This document shows, piece after piece, positions 34,986 through 43,944 of a stretch of DNA of 64,000 nt. Source of the stretch: Microbacterium sp. T2.11-28 (GTDB taxonomy: Bacteria > Actinomycetota > Actinomycetes > Actinomycetales > Microbacteriaceae); the NCBI RefSeq assembly GCF_950097975.1, contig NZ_CATNHF010000029.1, forward strand, positions 1 through 64,000, given 5' to 3'. The translations under genes and the position numbers were made by a program. Numbering within the stretch: position 1 is the stretch's first letter; each line of letters starts with the position of its first letter. Below the pieces are notes generated by a model that was given only the letters and a program-made list of their open reading frames with translations, had not been told where the DNA came from and ran no database searches.

Positions 34986-35297
34986 GTGGACCGCGCGCAG
35001 ATCCCCGGCCGGGTGGTCGTGACCTCCCGTGCCTACGAGCGGATCGCGGCCGCGGTCTCGGCGGAGGCGCTGGGCGTCCCGCGGCGCGCGGCCTCCGCGC
35101 GCGTACGGGACGACGCTGGCCGCATCGCGGCGGAGGTCTCTGCGGGTGCGCGGGTCGGCGGCGAGTCCATCCTCGCCCGCGCCGCGCGCACGCGCGAGGT
35201 CGTCGCCGCGCGACTGACCGATCTCACCGGCGCGTCCGTCTCGGACGTGCGGATCCATCTCACACATCACATCGACGACGACAGGAGGACATCGTGA
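34986..35297 (+). CDS. Small Asp23-like protein
   Basis: A 103-residue, Ala/Arg-rich soluble protein with a shortened Asp23 pattern (VVVTSRAYERIAAAVSAEAL at the start, VAARLTDLTGASVSDVRIHL at the end). GTG start 2 bp after the previous stop; 4-bp overlap with the next gene. Function unknown. Confidence 0.7.
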   Translation: MDRAQIPGRVVVTSRAYERIAAAVSAEALGVPRRAASARVRDDAGRIAAEVSAGARVGGESILARAARTREVVAARLTDLTGASVSDVRIHLTHHIDDDRRTS

Positions 35298-35854
35298 CCA
35301 CCCCGCTCACCCAGCGGTCCGCGCGTCGTATGCTGCGGCGATCCCGCAGCGTCTGGGCGGCGGCAGCCGTGCTGGTCGCCGCCGTGGCCACCGGGTTCGT
35401 GGTCTTCGAGACCGTCCGGTTCGCGCTCGGACTCCCGGCATGGGTCGCCGGCCCGCGGACGATCATCGACACGGTCGCCGGCGGCACGCCCGTCGGCGTC
35501 GCGATCGGCGCCGTGGCCCTCGTGTTCGGCGTCGTCTGCCTGTGGGGCGCCGTCAGCCCGGGCCGGGCCGGACGACGCCTGTCGGGCGACGAGCGCGCGC
35601 CGCTCGTCGTCGACGACGCCGTGCTCGCCGGCTCGCTCTCGCGGAGCGCGGCGCGGACCGCCGGCGTCGCCCCCGACCAGGTGCGGACGCATGTCGCCCG
35701 CCGTCGGGCGGACATCGAGGTCACGCCCTCCTCCGGCTTCCCCGTCGCGGCGGACGAGGTCGCCCGCGCCGGCAGCGCCGGGATCGCGTCGCTGGAGCTC
35801 ACGCCGCGGGTGCGCACCCGCGCGCGCGTCACGGGGCAGGGGGCGCTGTCGTGA
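35294..35854 (+). CDS. Membrane protein of the Asp23 module (DUF6286-like)
   Basis: A 186-residue protein with two hydrophobic segments (about 20-42 and 68-90) and a soluble C-terminal domain of about 90 residues that starts at DDAVLAGSLSRSAARTAG. The pattern of two segments plus a cytoplasmic strand-helix domain is that of AmaP-like membrane anchors for Asp23 proteins. GTG start; overlaps genes on both sides. Confidence 0.75.
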   Translation: MTTPLTQRSARRMLRRSRSVWAAAAVLVAAVATGFVVFETVRFALGLPAWVAGPRTIIDTVAGGTPVGVAIGAVALVFGVVCLWGAVSPGRAGRRLSGDERAPLVVDDAVLAGSLSRSAARTAGVAPDQVRTHVARRRADIEVTPSSGFPVAADEVARAGSAGIASLELTPRVRTRARVTGQGALS

Positions 35855-36423
35855 CCGGGGCAGGGCGCCGGACGGCGAACCGCCTGGTCCTGGCCGCGCT
35901 CGGGATCGTCGGCCTCGGGGTCGCCGCGATCGCGATCTGGCCGCTGATCGCACCGACCCTCGGCGGTGCGCCGCTCCCGGTCGACGACACCGTCGCAGAC
36001 GCGGTGACGGCCACAGGTCTCGGCGTCGTCGCCGTCGCGTGGATCCTCGCCGCGGTGGCCTCCCTCGTCGTGCTGCTCGCCGTCCTCTGGGCGGTCGGGT
36101 CCCGCCGGGGTCGCAGCCGGAGCGCCGTGGACGCCGACGGCATCGTCGTCGACACCGCGGTCGTGGAGGGCATCGTCCGCTCCTCGCTCGCCGCGGCCCC
36201 CGACGTCCTCGCGGTCCAGGCGACCACCTACGCCCGGCGCGGGCAGCGGTTGCTGCGTCTGAAGGTGCAGCTGCGGCCGCGTGCCGACCTCGCCGACGCG
36301 GCCGGGCGCGTGCGCGGCGCCCTGGCCGATCTCGACGCCGCGCTGGGGATCCCGCTCCCCGCCGTCGTCCACCTGACCACCGGCATCCGGACCGCGCTGG
36401 CGCGGGGCCGGCGCGTCGACTGA
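35851..36423 (+). CDS. AmaP-like membrane anchor of the Asp23 module
   Basis: A 190-residue protein with hydrophobic segments at about 10-32 and 54-80, then a cytoplasmic domain with VVDTAVVEGIVRSSLAAAPD and LKVQLRPRADLADAAGRVRG, which resembles the Asp23-contacting domain of AmaP. The GTG start overlaps the previous stop by 4 bp. Function is inferred from layout and neighbours. Confidence 0.75.
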   Translation: MTGAGRRTANRLVLAALGIVGLGVAAIAIWPLIAPTLGGAPLPVDDTVADAVTATGLGVVAVAWILAAVASLVVLLAVLWAVGSRRGRSRSAVDADGIVVDTAVVEGIVRSSLAAAPDVLAVQATTYARRGQRLLRLKVQLRPRADLADAAGRVRGALADLDAALGIPLPAVVHLTTGIRTALARGRRVD

Positions 36424-36474
36424 GACCTCCCGCCACCGCGCGGGATGTGGGAAACACAACGAAAGGAGAGCCTC

Positions 36475-36672
36475 ATGGGCTTCGCAGACGACATCAAGAA
36501 CACCGCTGAGAACCTCGCCGGCAAGGCGAAGGAGGCGGTCGGCAAGGCCACCGACAACGACAAGCTCGTCGCCGAGGGCAAGGCCGACCAGGTCAAGGCC
36601 CACGCGAAGGACGCGGCCTCCGACGTCAAGGACGCCGCGAAGGACGCGAAGGACGCGCTCGACGGCAAGTGA
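36475..36672 (+). CDS. CsbD-family general stress protein
   Basis: A 65-residue, highly charged, Ala/Lys/Asp-rich protein with the CsbD pattern IKNTAENLAGKAKEAVGKAT and then repeated KDAA units. AAAGGAG lies 7 bases before the ATG. CsbD proteins are induced by sigma-B-type stress in Bacillus; biochemical role unknown. Its place 52 bp after the Asp23 operon suggests shared stress control. Confidence 0.9.
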   Translation: MGFADDIKNTAENLAGKAKEAVGKATDNDKLVAEGKADQVKAHAKDAASDVKDAAKDAKDALDGK

Positions 36673-36733
36673 CCGGCCCGGACGCGGCGCATCCCCCGGG
36701 TGCGCCGCGTCCGCGCGTCCCCCTCCACCTCCG

Positions 36734-36814
36734 CCGAGCCGACAAGGTTGCGACGAGCCGACACGCGGCGTGCGTGCAAGAGCGTGTCGGCTCGTCGGAA
36801 TCGTGTCGGCTCGC
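36734..36814. terminator. Nested inverted repeats, bidirectional terminator candidate
   Basis: CGACGAGCCGACACG (36751-36765) and CGTGTCGGCTCGTCG (36783-36797) are perfect 15-bp inverted arms with a 17-base loop. A second, shorter pair lies outside them (CGAGCCGACA at about 36735 and CGTGTCGGCTCG at 36802). It lies between the convergent csbD-like and ABC exporter genes. There is no T-run. Confidence 0.65.
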
Positions 36815-36836
36815 GCATGGGGCGCGGGAGCGGCGG

Positions 36837-38744
36837 TCAGGTCAGCAGCTGGTGGGCGGCCAGGTCCCGGTACAGCGGCACGGTCGCCACGAGCTCCGCG
36901 TGGGTGCCCTGCCCGACCACCTCGCCGCCGTCGAGGACGACGATGAGGTCGCTGTCGACCACCGTCGACACCCGGTGCGCGATCACGACGAGCGTCCGCC
37001 CGCTCGCGACCGCGTCGATCGCCTCGCGCATGCGCTGCTCGTTGAGTCCGTCCAGCGACGACGTGGACTCGTCGAGGAGAAGGATGGGAGGGGCGGCCAG
37101 CAGCGCCCGGGCGATCGCCAGGCGCTGACGCTCGCCGCCGGAGAGCATCACCCCGGCCTCGCCGACCGGGGCGTCCAGTCCGAGCGGATCGCGCTCCAGC
37201 ACGCCGCCGAGGTTCACGGCGCGCAGCACCCGCTCGCAGTCCTCGTCGCTCGCGCCCGGCGAGGCCAGCCGCAGATTGTCGGCGATCGTCCCGGCGAGCG
37301 TGGGCGCGTCCTGCTCGACGTAGCCGAGCTGGGCGCGCAGGCGGTCGCGGTCGATCGCGCGGACGTCCACGCCGTCGAGCAGGATCGCGCCGGCGGTGGG
37401 GTCGTAGAACCGCTCGATGAGCGCGAGCGTCGTGGACTTCCCCGCGCCGGAGGGTCCGACGAGGGCGACGCGGGCCCCGCGCGGCACCGAGAAGGACACC
37501 CCGCGCAGCACCTCACCCTCGGCCACCGGCGCGACCTCCACCGTCGCCGGGTCGACGTGGGCATCCGTGAGGGCGCGTCGCGCGGCGTCCTCCGCCGTCC
37601 GGCGCGCGGCGACGACCGCGGCGGGATAGGCGAAGCGCACGTCCCGGAACTCGATCGCGGGCACCGCTCCCGCGTCGGTGTCGGCGCCGGCGCCGATCGC
37701 GCCGGTGTCGGCGGTGAGGGCGGCCGCGACGCGCTCGTCGTCGTCGGTCTCGCGCGGCAGGTCGAGCACCTCCTGGATGCGCCCCAAGGCTCCGAGCGCC
37801 TGGTTCACCGACGTGATCGCCCCGAACAGGGTGCCGAGGGGACCGATCAGCAGGAAGAGGAACATGACGAAGGTCACCAGCTGCGCGATCGTGATCGCCC
37901 CGTCGGCGACACGGAAGCCCCCGAAGCCGAGCACGACCAGCAGCGACGCCTGCAGCGCCACCCCCGCCACGGGCACGACGAGCGCCGACACCTTCGCGAT
38001 GCGCACGCCGATGCCGTACACCTCGGTGGCGCGGGCGGTCACGTCGGCGGACTCGCGGGCCGTCGCGCCCGCGGCGCGCACGGTGCGGATCGACCCGATC
38101 GCGCGCTCCACGCCCGAGGCGAGCTCGCCGACCTTCTCCTGCTGCTGGCGCGTGGCGGAGCGGATGCGTCCGCTCAGAAGGACCACGGCCGTCAGCGCCA
38201 GCCCGAGGACGACCGCGATCGCGATGAGCAGCACCGGGTCGATGAGCGCCATCGCCACGATGGCCCCGACGAAGATGAGCGCGTTCCCCACCGCATCCGC
38301 GAGTCCCTGCGTCAGCACGGCGTAGAGGAGCGTCGTGTCGGTGCCCACGCGCGAGACGAGGTCCCCGGTGCGACGGGCGTCGAACTCGCCGATCGGCAGG
38401 TGCAGGATGCGGGAGATGAGCTTGCGGCGGCTGGAGTACACGACCGCGGTGCCGGTGCGCTGCAGCAGGTAGTGCTGGTATCCGGCGACGACCGAGGCGA
38501 CGACGACGAGGGCGACGATGACCCAGACCAGGATGCCGAGGGTCTCGCCGGCCTGCACGCGCTCGATGACCTGTCCCACCAGCAGCGGCTGGGCCAGGGT
38601 GACGACGGCGCCGACGATGCTCAGCACCGCGACGACGACGAGGACGCGCGTGTGCTCGAGGAGGAAGGGCAGGAGCTGGCGGAGGCTCGCCCGGGGGCCG
38701 TCGTCGGCGGAGGGGCGGCGGCGGCCACGCGTGGCAGATGACAT
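36837..38744 (-). CDS. ABC exporter, fused membrane and ATPase domains
   Basis: A 635-residue half-transporter of the multidrug/lipid exporter class. Six membrane helices occupy about residues 30-325 and the ATPase about 370-635, with Walker A GPSGAGKST, signature LSGGERQRLAIA, Walker B ILLLDESTSSLD and the switch His in VIAHRVST. An Ala/Asp-rich insert (about 345-365) and a second Ala/Arg stretch inside the ATPase before the Walker A motif are unusual. A homodimer is expected. Substrate unknown. Confidence 0.93.
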   Translation of the reverse strand: MSSATRGRRRPSADDGPRASLRQLLPFLLEHTRVLVVVAVLSIVGAVVTLAQPLLVGQVIERVQAGETLGILVWVIVALVVVASVVAGYQHYLLQRTGTAVVYSSRRKLISRILHLPIGEFDARRTGDLVSRVGTDTTLLYAVLTQGLADAVGNALIFVGAIVAMALIDPVLLIAIAVVLGLALTAVVLLSGRIRSATRQQQEKVGELASGVERAIGSIRTVRAAGATARESADVTARATEVYGIGVRIAKVSALVVPVAGVALQASLLVVLGFGGFRVADGAITIAQLVTFVMFLFLLIGPLGTLFGAITSVNQALGALGRIQEVLDLPRETDDDERVAAALTADTGAIGAGADTDAGAVPAIEFRDVRFAYPAAVVAARRTAEDAARRALTDAHVDPATVEVAPVAEGEVLRGVSFSVPRGARVALVGPSGAGKSTTLALIERFYDPTAGAILLDGVDVRAIDRDRLRAQLGYVEQDAPTLAGTIADNLRLASPGASDEDCERVLRAVNLGGVLERDPLGLDAPVGEAGVMLSGGERQRLAIARALLAAPPILLLDESTSSLDGLNEQRMREAIDAVASGRTLVVIAHRVSTVVDSDLIVVLDGGEVVGQGTHAELVATVPLYRDLAAHQLLT

Positions 38745-38840
38745 GGAGGTGCGTCCTCAGAGGAGATGCGGGTGATCCGGGGCGACGCTGCCCGTGTGTT
38801 CTATCTTCCCTCCGTTCGGCGGGTGTCCGCGCCGCGCGGG

Positions 38841-39056
38841 TCAGCGTCGTCCGAAGCGGCGGTGCGCGGCCTGCTTGCTCACCCCGAGCGCGCCGGCGAT
38901 CGCCTGCCAGGAGTAGCCGAGGTTGCGCGCCCGGCGCACCTGCGCCTCCTCGGAGCGGGCGACCTCGCGACGCACCTCGGCGAGGCGGTGCAGCTCGGCG
39001 ATGGGCTCGCGGTCGGGCGCCGATCCGATCAGGGTGCGGATGTCGTCGCTGCTCAT
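38841..39056 (-). CDS. Small helix-turn-helix protein
   Basis: A 71-residue protein, mostly one helix-turn-helix: RARNLGYSWQAIAGALGVSKQAAHRRFGRR, here split as a scaffold helix and the recognition helix VSKQAAHRR. The N-terminal part is an amphipathic helix rich in Glu/Arg. Proteins of this type occur across actinobacteria without a known target. A palindrome lies 27 bp upstream of its ATG. It is transcribed toward the ABC exporter, 96 bp away. Confidence 0.85.
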   Translation of the reverse strand: MSSDDIRTLIGSAPDREPIAELHRLAEVRREVARSEEAQVRRARNLGYSWQAIAGALGVSKQAAHRRFGRR

Positions 39057-39082
39057 GCGGAAGCCTCTCGTCTGCGCGGGGT

Positions 39083-39098
39083 GTCAACGATAGTTGAC
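39083..39098. promoter_or_regulatory. GTCAAC palindrome upstream of the small HTH gene
   Basis: GTCAAC-GATA-GTTGAC (39083-39098) is a perfect 6+6 bp palindrome, and a third GTCAAC lies at 39111-39116. It sits between the divergent HTH and NodI-like genes, so it could control both. Confidence 0.6.
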
Positions 39099-39184
39099 GA
39101 ACCGACCGCCGTCAACACACGCTGACGGACTGCGGCGGATCCTCGACGTCCGGCGGTGTCCGAGGCGACGGATAGTGTGGTGCG

Positions 39185-40126
39185 GTGCCCCAGCCCGTGA
39201 TCTCCGCCCAGAACCTCGTCAAGGCCTATAAGGTCAAAGGCAAGCCCGACTTCCTCGCCGTCGACGGACTGAGCTTCGAGGTGGCGCCGGGGGAGTCGTT
39301 CGGCCTCCTCGGGCCCAACGGCGCCGGCAAGTCCACGACCATGAAGATGATCGGCGCCGTGTCGACCCGCACCTCCGGCGACCTCGAGATCCTGGGCCTG
39401 GACCCCGACCGCTACGGTCCCGAGATCCGCTCGCGGCTCGGTGTCGTCCCGCAGCAGGACAACCTCGACGGCGAGCTCAACGCGCGCGAGAACCTGTACA
39501 TCTACGGTCGCTACTTCGGACTGCCCGGAAAGGTCTGCCATCAGAAGGCCGACGAGCTGCTGGCGTTCGCCCAGCTCGAGGACAAGGCCAAGAACAAGGT
39601 CGACCAGCTCTCCGGCGGCATGAAGCGCCGGCTCACGATCGCGCGCGGGCTCATCAACGACCCGCGCATCCTGCTCCTGGACGAGCCGACGACCGGTCTC
39701 GACCCGCAGGCGCGGCACGTCCTGTGGGACCGCCTCTTCCGCCTCAAGGAGCGCGGCACGACGCTCGTGCTGACCACGCACTACATGGACGAGGCCGAGC
39801 AGCTGTGCGATCGTCTCATCGTCGTCGACAAGGGCCGCATCATGGCGGAGGGAACCCCGTCCTCCCTCATCCGCGAGCACTCCAGCCGCGAGGTGCTCGA
39901 GGTGCGCTTCGGCTCCGACCGCAACGAGCAGGTCGCCGCGCAGCTGCAGGGGATCGGCGACCGGGTCGAGGTGCTGCCCGACCGGGTGCTGATCTACGCG
40001 GGCGACGGTGAGGCGGCGCTCGAGCGCGTGACCGCCGCCGGCCTCCACCCGATCACGAGCCTCGTGCGCCGCTCCAGCCTGGAGGACGTCTTCCTGCGCC
40101 TCACCGGACGGTCGCTGATCGAATGA
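39185..40126 (+). CDS. ABC-2 type transporter ATPase (NodI/DrrA-like)
   Basis: A 313-residue ATPase with Walker A GPNGAGKST, signature LSGGMKRRL, Walker B ILLLDEPTTGLDPQ and the switch His in LTTHYMDEA. The C-terminal about 70 residues are the extra domain of the NodI/DrrA group. GTG start at 39185. It overlaps the first permease gene by ATGA; three genes form an export system for an unknown small molecule, lipid or drug. Confidence 0.93.
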   Translation: MPQPVISAQNLVKAYKVKGKPDFLAVDGLSFEVAPGESFGLLGPNGAGKSTTMKMIGAVSTRTSGDLEILGLDPDRYGPEIRSRLGVVPQQDNLDGELNARENLYIYGRYFGLPGKVCHQKADELLAFAQLEDKAKNKVDQLSGGMKRRLTIARGLINDPRILLLDEPTTGLDPQARHVLWDRLFRLKERGTTLVLTTHYMDEAEQLCDRLIVVDKGRIMAEGTPSSLIREHSSREVLEVRFGSDRNEQVAAQLQGIGDRVEVLPDRVLIYAGDGEAALERVTAAGLHPITSLVRRSSLEDVFLRLTGRSLIE

Positions 40127-40986
40127 GCACCACGACGCATCCCACCCTCGACGAGCTGCGCGCCGAGGCGATGGAGTGGGGCAGCAGGCCCCGGCGGTTC
40201 GGCAGCTGGTACGTCACCGAGCACATGGTCCGCGCGATGCGCGCGTACGGCTGGACGATCATCGTCGGCGCCCTCGGGCAGCCGATCATGTACCTCCTCG
40301 GCCTGGCCGTGGGGCTCGCGGCACTCATCCAGGTCCCGGTCATCGACCGCGGGCACGAGGTGGACTACCTCGTCTTCGTCGCCCCGGCGCTGCTGGTGAC
40401 CGCGGCGATCGCCGTGGCGTCGGAGGAGATGACCTACCCGGTCATGGCGGGGTTCAAGTGGCGGCGGTACTTCTACGGCTTCAACGCCTCGCCGCTGGCG
40501 AGCCCGCAGATCGCGCACGGCGTGATCGCCGGCGCTGCGGCGCGCATGTTCGTCGCCGTGGGCGCCTACTACCTGTTCCTGTGGATCTTCGACCTCTTCG
40601 TGGAGACGGTGCCCTCCCCGGCCACGGGCTGGCTCGCCATCCCCGCGGGCGTCGCCGCGGGCCTCGCGTTCGGCGTGCCCCTCATGGCCTACGCGGGGTC
40701 GATCGAAGACGACAAGGGCCAGTTCGCGCTGGTGCAGCGCTTCCTCTTCATGCCGATGTTCCTGTTCTCGGGCACGTTCTACCCGCTCGACACGCTGCCG
40801 GTGTGGCTCCAGTGGATCGGCTGGATCTCGCCGCTGTGGCACGGCGCCGAGCTCGGCCGCATCGCGACCTACGGCGAGGCGGTCGGCGCGGGCGAGGTCG
40901 TGTTCCATGTCGGCTACCTGGTCGTGCTGACGGTCCTCGGGTACCTCTGGGGTCGCCGCATCTTCATCGAGAGGCTCGCGAAATGA
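40123..40986 (+). CDS. ABC-2 type transporter permease (NodJ-like), first copy
   Basis: A 287-residue membrane protein with six hydrophobic segments. It shares the block MFLFSGTFYPLDTLPVWLQW and LWHGAELGR with its neighbour, as in NodJ-family permeases. Translation is coupled to both neighbours by 4-bp overlaps. It probably pairs with the second permease as a heterodimer. Confidence 0.92.
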   Translation: MSTTTHPTLDELRAEAMEWGSRPRRFGSWYVTEHMVRAMRAYGWTIIVGALGQPIMYLLGLAVGLAALIQVPVIDRGHEVDYLVFVAPALLVTAAIAVASEEMTYPVMAGFKWRRYFYGFNASPLASPQIAHGVIAGAAARMFVAVGAYYLFLWIFDLFVETVPSPATGWLAIPAGVAAGLAFGVPLMAYAGSIEDDKGQFALVQRFLFMPMFLFSGTFYPLDTLPVWLQWIGWISPLWHGAELGRIATYGEAVGAGEVVFHVGYLVVLTVLGYLWGRRIFIERLAK

Positions 40987-41801
40987 CGGCCGTCGTCGAC
41001 ACCTCCGTCCGCCGCGGCGGGGTCCGCGCCCTGTGGGCGGGCAACCCCGGCGCGGTGGTGCAGCGCGGGCTCATCGCCGCGCGGTCCTCGAGCTGGATCA
41101 TCGTGCTGTCGGGCTTCTTCGAGCCGGTATTCTACCTGCTGTCGATGGGCATCGGTCTCGGCGCTCTCATCGGCGACGTGCAGACCTCGCAGGGCGTCAC
41201 GGTCGAGTACGCGGCCTTCATCGCCCCGGCGCTGCTGGCCGTGTCGGCGATGAACGGCGCGATCTACGACTCGACGTGGAACGTCTTCTTCAAGCTCAAC
41301 TACGGCAAGCTCTACGAGGGCATGCTCTCGACCTCGCTCGGCCCGCTCGACGTCGCCCTCGGAGAGATCCTCTACGCGCTCCTGCGCGGCCTGCTCTACG
41401 CGACGGGGTTCATGATCGTCATGCAGGTGATGGGGCTGAACCTCGCCTGGACGGCGGTGCTGGCGCTGCCGACGGTGCTGCTCATCGCCTTCGGCTTCGC
41501 CAGCGTCGGCATGGCGATCACGAGCTACATGAAGACCTTCCAGCACATGGACTGGATCAACTTCGTGCTGCTGCCGATGTTCCTCTTCTCGGCCACGTTC
41601 TACCCCATCTCGGTGTATCCGGGCTGGGTGCAGCAGATCGTGATGGCCCTGCCGCTGTGGCACGGCGTGGAGCTCATCCGCGGGCTCACGACCGGCATCC
41701 TGAGCGCGGGCATGCTCTGGCACGTGCTCTACTACGTCGTCATGATCGCGGTCGGCCTCGTCTTCACGACGAAGCGGCTGCGCGCCCTCTTCCTCGACTG
41801 A
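40983..41801 (+). CDS. ABC-2 type transporter permease (NodJ-like), second copy
   Basis: A 272-residue, six-segment permease clearly related to the previous gene (MFLFSATFYPISVYPGWVQQ, LWHGVELIRG), so the pair arose by duplication. ATGA overlap with the first copy. A strong hairpin 5 bp after its stop ends the operon. Confidence 0.92.
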   Translation: MTAVVDTSVRRGGVRALWAGNPGAVVQRGLIAARSSSWIIVLSGFFEPVFYLLSMGIGLGALIGDVQTSQGVTVEYAAFIAPALLAVSAMNGAIYDSTWNVFFKLNYGKLYEGMLSTSLGPLDVALGEILYALLRGLLYATGFMIVMQVMGLNLAWTAVLALPTVLLIAFGFASVGMAITSYMKTFQHMDWINFVLLPMFLFSATFYPISVYPGWVQQIVMALPLWHGVELIRGLTTGILSAGMLWHVLYYVVMIAVGLVFTTKRLRALFLD

Positions 41802-41806
41802 GGATC

Positions 41807-41846
41807 GCGAAGAGCCCCGGAACCGCGAGGTCCCGGGGCTCTTCGC
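41807..41846. terminator. Strong bidirectional hairpin terminator
   Basis: GCGAAGAGCCCCGG (41807-41820) and CCGGGGCTCTTCGC (41833-41846) are perfect 14-bp inverted arms with a 12-base loop. It lies between two convergent genes, 5 bp after one stop and 15 bp from the other. Confidence 0.85.
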
Positions 41847-41861
41847 GCAGCAGGCGCGTCG

Positions 41862-43304
41862 TCAGAGCGACGCGGTCTCGCCGAGGCCGATGTTGGTCTC
41901 GTACTCGACGTCCTTCGTCTCCTTCGACAGCCACAGGGCGACGAAGGTCAGCACGGCGGAGCCCGAGAGGTAGACGCCCACCAGCCAGGGCTGCCCGTCG
42001 GCCGCCGCCCACAGCGCCACCGCGACGATCGGCGCGAGCGCCGCGCCGAGGATCGACGAGACGTTGTACGAGATCGCCGAGCCGGTGTAGCGGACGTTCG
42101 TCGGGAACAGCTCGGGGAGGATGGCGCCCATCGGGCCGAAGGTCGCGCCCATGAGCATGAAGCCGAAGATGAGGAACGCCTGCACGAGCGCGCCGCTGAA
42201 CTTCGGGTCGAGCTGCGGGAGCAGGAAGACGTTGAAGAGCAGGCCGAAGACGCCGATGCCGGCGGTGATCCACAGAAGGAGCTTCCGGCGGCCGATCGCG
42301 TCGGCGACCGGGCCCGACAGCAGCGTGAAGATGCCGAAGAACACGACGCCGATGATCTGCATGATCACGAAGTCGGTGTATCCGAACCCGAGGCCGGCGA
42401 CGTAGGTCGCGGCGTCGAACGGCGTGCCGGCCGCCTCGGCGGCGGCCTCGGCTCCCTCGAGGGTCGCCTTCGTGCCGTACGACAGCGTGAAGCTCGTCAT
42501 GAGGTAGAAGAGCACGTAGGTGGCGAGCATGATGAACGTGCCGAGGATGAGCTGGCGCCAGTGGCCCCGGATGACCTCGCCGAGCGGGAACTTGCGGATC
42601 GCGCCGCTCTGCTCGGCCCGCGCGAACGTCTCGGACTCGACGAGCTTCAGGCGCACCCACAGGCCGACGATCACCATGACCGCCGAGAACAGGAACGGCA
42701 CGCGCCAGCCCCACTCCAGGAACGCCTCGGAGCGCTGCGCCGGACCGTCGGGGTGCGGCAGGGCGAAGTTGATGACGAGGAAGACCGTGTTGGCGATGAT
42801 GAAGCCGATCGGTGCGCCGAGCTGCGGGAAGGTGCCGTACCAGGCCCGCTTGCCCTTCGGAGCGTTCTCGGTGGCCACGAGGGCGGCCCCGGACCATTCG
42901 CCGCCGAGCGCGAAGCCCTGGAAGAGACGCAGGATCAGCAGCAGCAGGGCCGCCCACCACCCGATGTTGTCGTAGGTGGGGAGGCACCCGATGAGGAAGG
43001 TGGCGATGCCCATGGTGAGAAGCGACGCCACGAGCGTCGCCTTGCGGCCGAAGCGGTCGCCGAAGTGGCCGAAGACCACCGCGCCGATCGGTCGGGCGAC
43101 CATGGCCGCACCGAAGACGGCGAAGGAGGAGAGGAGGGCTGTCGTGTCGTCGCCGGTCGGGAAGAAGAGGATCGGGAAGACGAGGACGGCCGCGGTCGCG
43201 TAGACGTAGAAGTCGTAGAACTCGATCGTGGTGCCGACGAGGCTCGCGGTGATGACGCGCGAGCGGGGGTTGGCGGGAGCGGTCGGGGAGGCGGTGTGTG
43301 ACAT
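41862..43304 (-). CDS. MHS-family MFS transporter (metabolite:H+ symporter)
   Basis: A 480-residue major facilitator with 12 predicted segments. GTTIEFYDFYVYATAAVLVF, GHFGDRFGRK and GFALGGEWSGAAL are the motifs of the MHS group (shikimate, ketoglutarate, proline/betaine porters). It has an extra Ala/Glu-rich loop (TKATLEGAEAAAEAAG) in the second half. No catabolic partner lies next to it, so the substrate is open. Confidence 0.92.
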   Translation of the reverse strand: MSHTASPTAPANPRSRVITASLVGTTIEFYDFYVYATAAVLVFPILFFPTGDDTTALLSSFAVFGAAMVARPIGAVVFGHFGDRFGRKATLVASLLTMGIATFLIGCLPTYDNIGWWAALLLLILRLFQGFALGGEWSGAALVATENAPKGKRAWYGTFPQLGAPIGFIIANTVFLVINFALPHPDGPAQRSEAFLEWGWRVPFLFSAVMVIVGLWVRLKLVESETFARAEQSGAIRKFPLGEVIRGHWRQLILGTFIMLATYVLFYLMTSFTLSYGTKATLEGAEAAAEAAGTPFDAATYVAGLGFGYTDFVIMQIIGVVFFGIFTLLSGPVADAIGRRKLLLWITAGIGVFGLLFNVFLLPQLDPKFSGALVQAFLIFGFMLMGATFGPMGAILPELFPTNVRYTGSAISYNVSSILGAALAPIVAVALWAAADGQPWLVGVYLSGSAVLTFVALWLSKETKDVEYETNIGLGETASL

Positions 43305-43485
43305 GAGGAACCTGAACTGACGCGGAACGAGATGCGCGGTCCTCGTGGGACGAGCCGGGGGCGGGTCGCGCGGCGCGCGGGGTGATGCGCGGGGCGGCTC
43401 GGGATGTCGGTGACGGCCGGCGGATCGCCGACGGACAACGGGTCAGCCTAAGCGGGTGCCCGTCCCGCGGCGGCGCACACGACGA

Positions 43486-43513
43486 ACCGCCCGCCGCTGA
43501 TGCGACGGGCGGT
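43486..43513 (-). terminator. Hairpin after the small membrane-protein gene
   Basis: ACCGCCCG (43486-43493) and CGGGCGGT (43506-43513) pair perfectly over 8 bp with a 12-base loop, 21 bp after the minus-strand stop. Confidence 0.5.
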
Positions 43514-43533
43514 GGTGTCTGTGCGACGGACGG

Positions 43534-43884
43534 TCAGCGCCAGAGCACGGCGATGCCGGCGTTGAGGAGCGTCAGCAGGCCGATGCCCCAGAAGATCGCC
43601 GGGGGCACGCTCCCCGCCTTGCGCTGACGCCCCGCGCCGATGCCCAGGAGCGCGCCGATCACGAGGAGCACGACGAGCTTGGTGCCGATCTTGATGTAGT
43701 TGAGGTCGTACTCGATGCCCCACGGCGCGGCCAGCGCGAGCCCGGCGACGGCGGCGATCGCGAGGCCGAGGTGCTGCAGGCGGGTGATGCGCCGCTGGCC
43801 GGCGGCCTCCACCACCCAGGCGCCGAAGAGCACGGCGAATCCGACGAGGTGGACGAGGACGACGGCGTGGCGCAGGATCTCCAT
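43534..43884 (-). CDS. Predicted four-segment membrane protein
   Basis: A 116-residue protein with hydrophobic segments at about 7-27, 38-54, 65-83 and 93-113. A single conserved-looking loop, WGIEYDLNYIKIGTKL, joins segments 2 and 3. The layout resembles small actinobacterial membrane proteins without known function. It is expressed alone. Confidence 0.8.
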   Translation of the reverse strand: MEILRHAVVLVHLVGFAVLFGAWVVEAAGQRRITRLQHLGLAIAAVAGLALAAPWGIEYDLNYIKIGTKLVVLLVIGALLGIGAGRQRKAGSVPPAIFWGIGLLTLLNAGIAVLWR

Positions 43885-43944
43885 GCTCTCAGTCTAACTG
43901 AAGGTTGCGGCGAACATGTCGGACGGGGCCGTCACACTGGGGTG

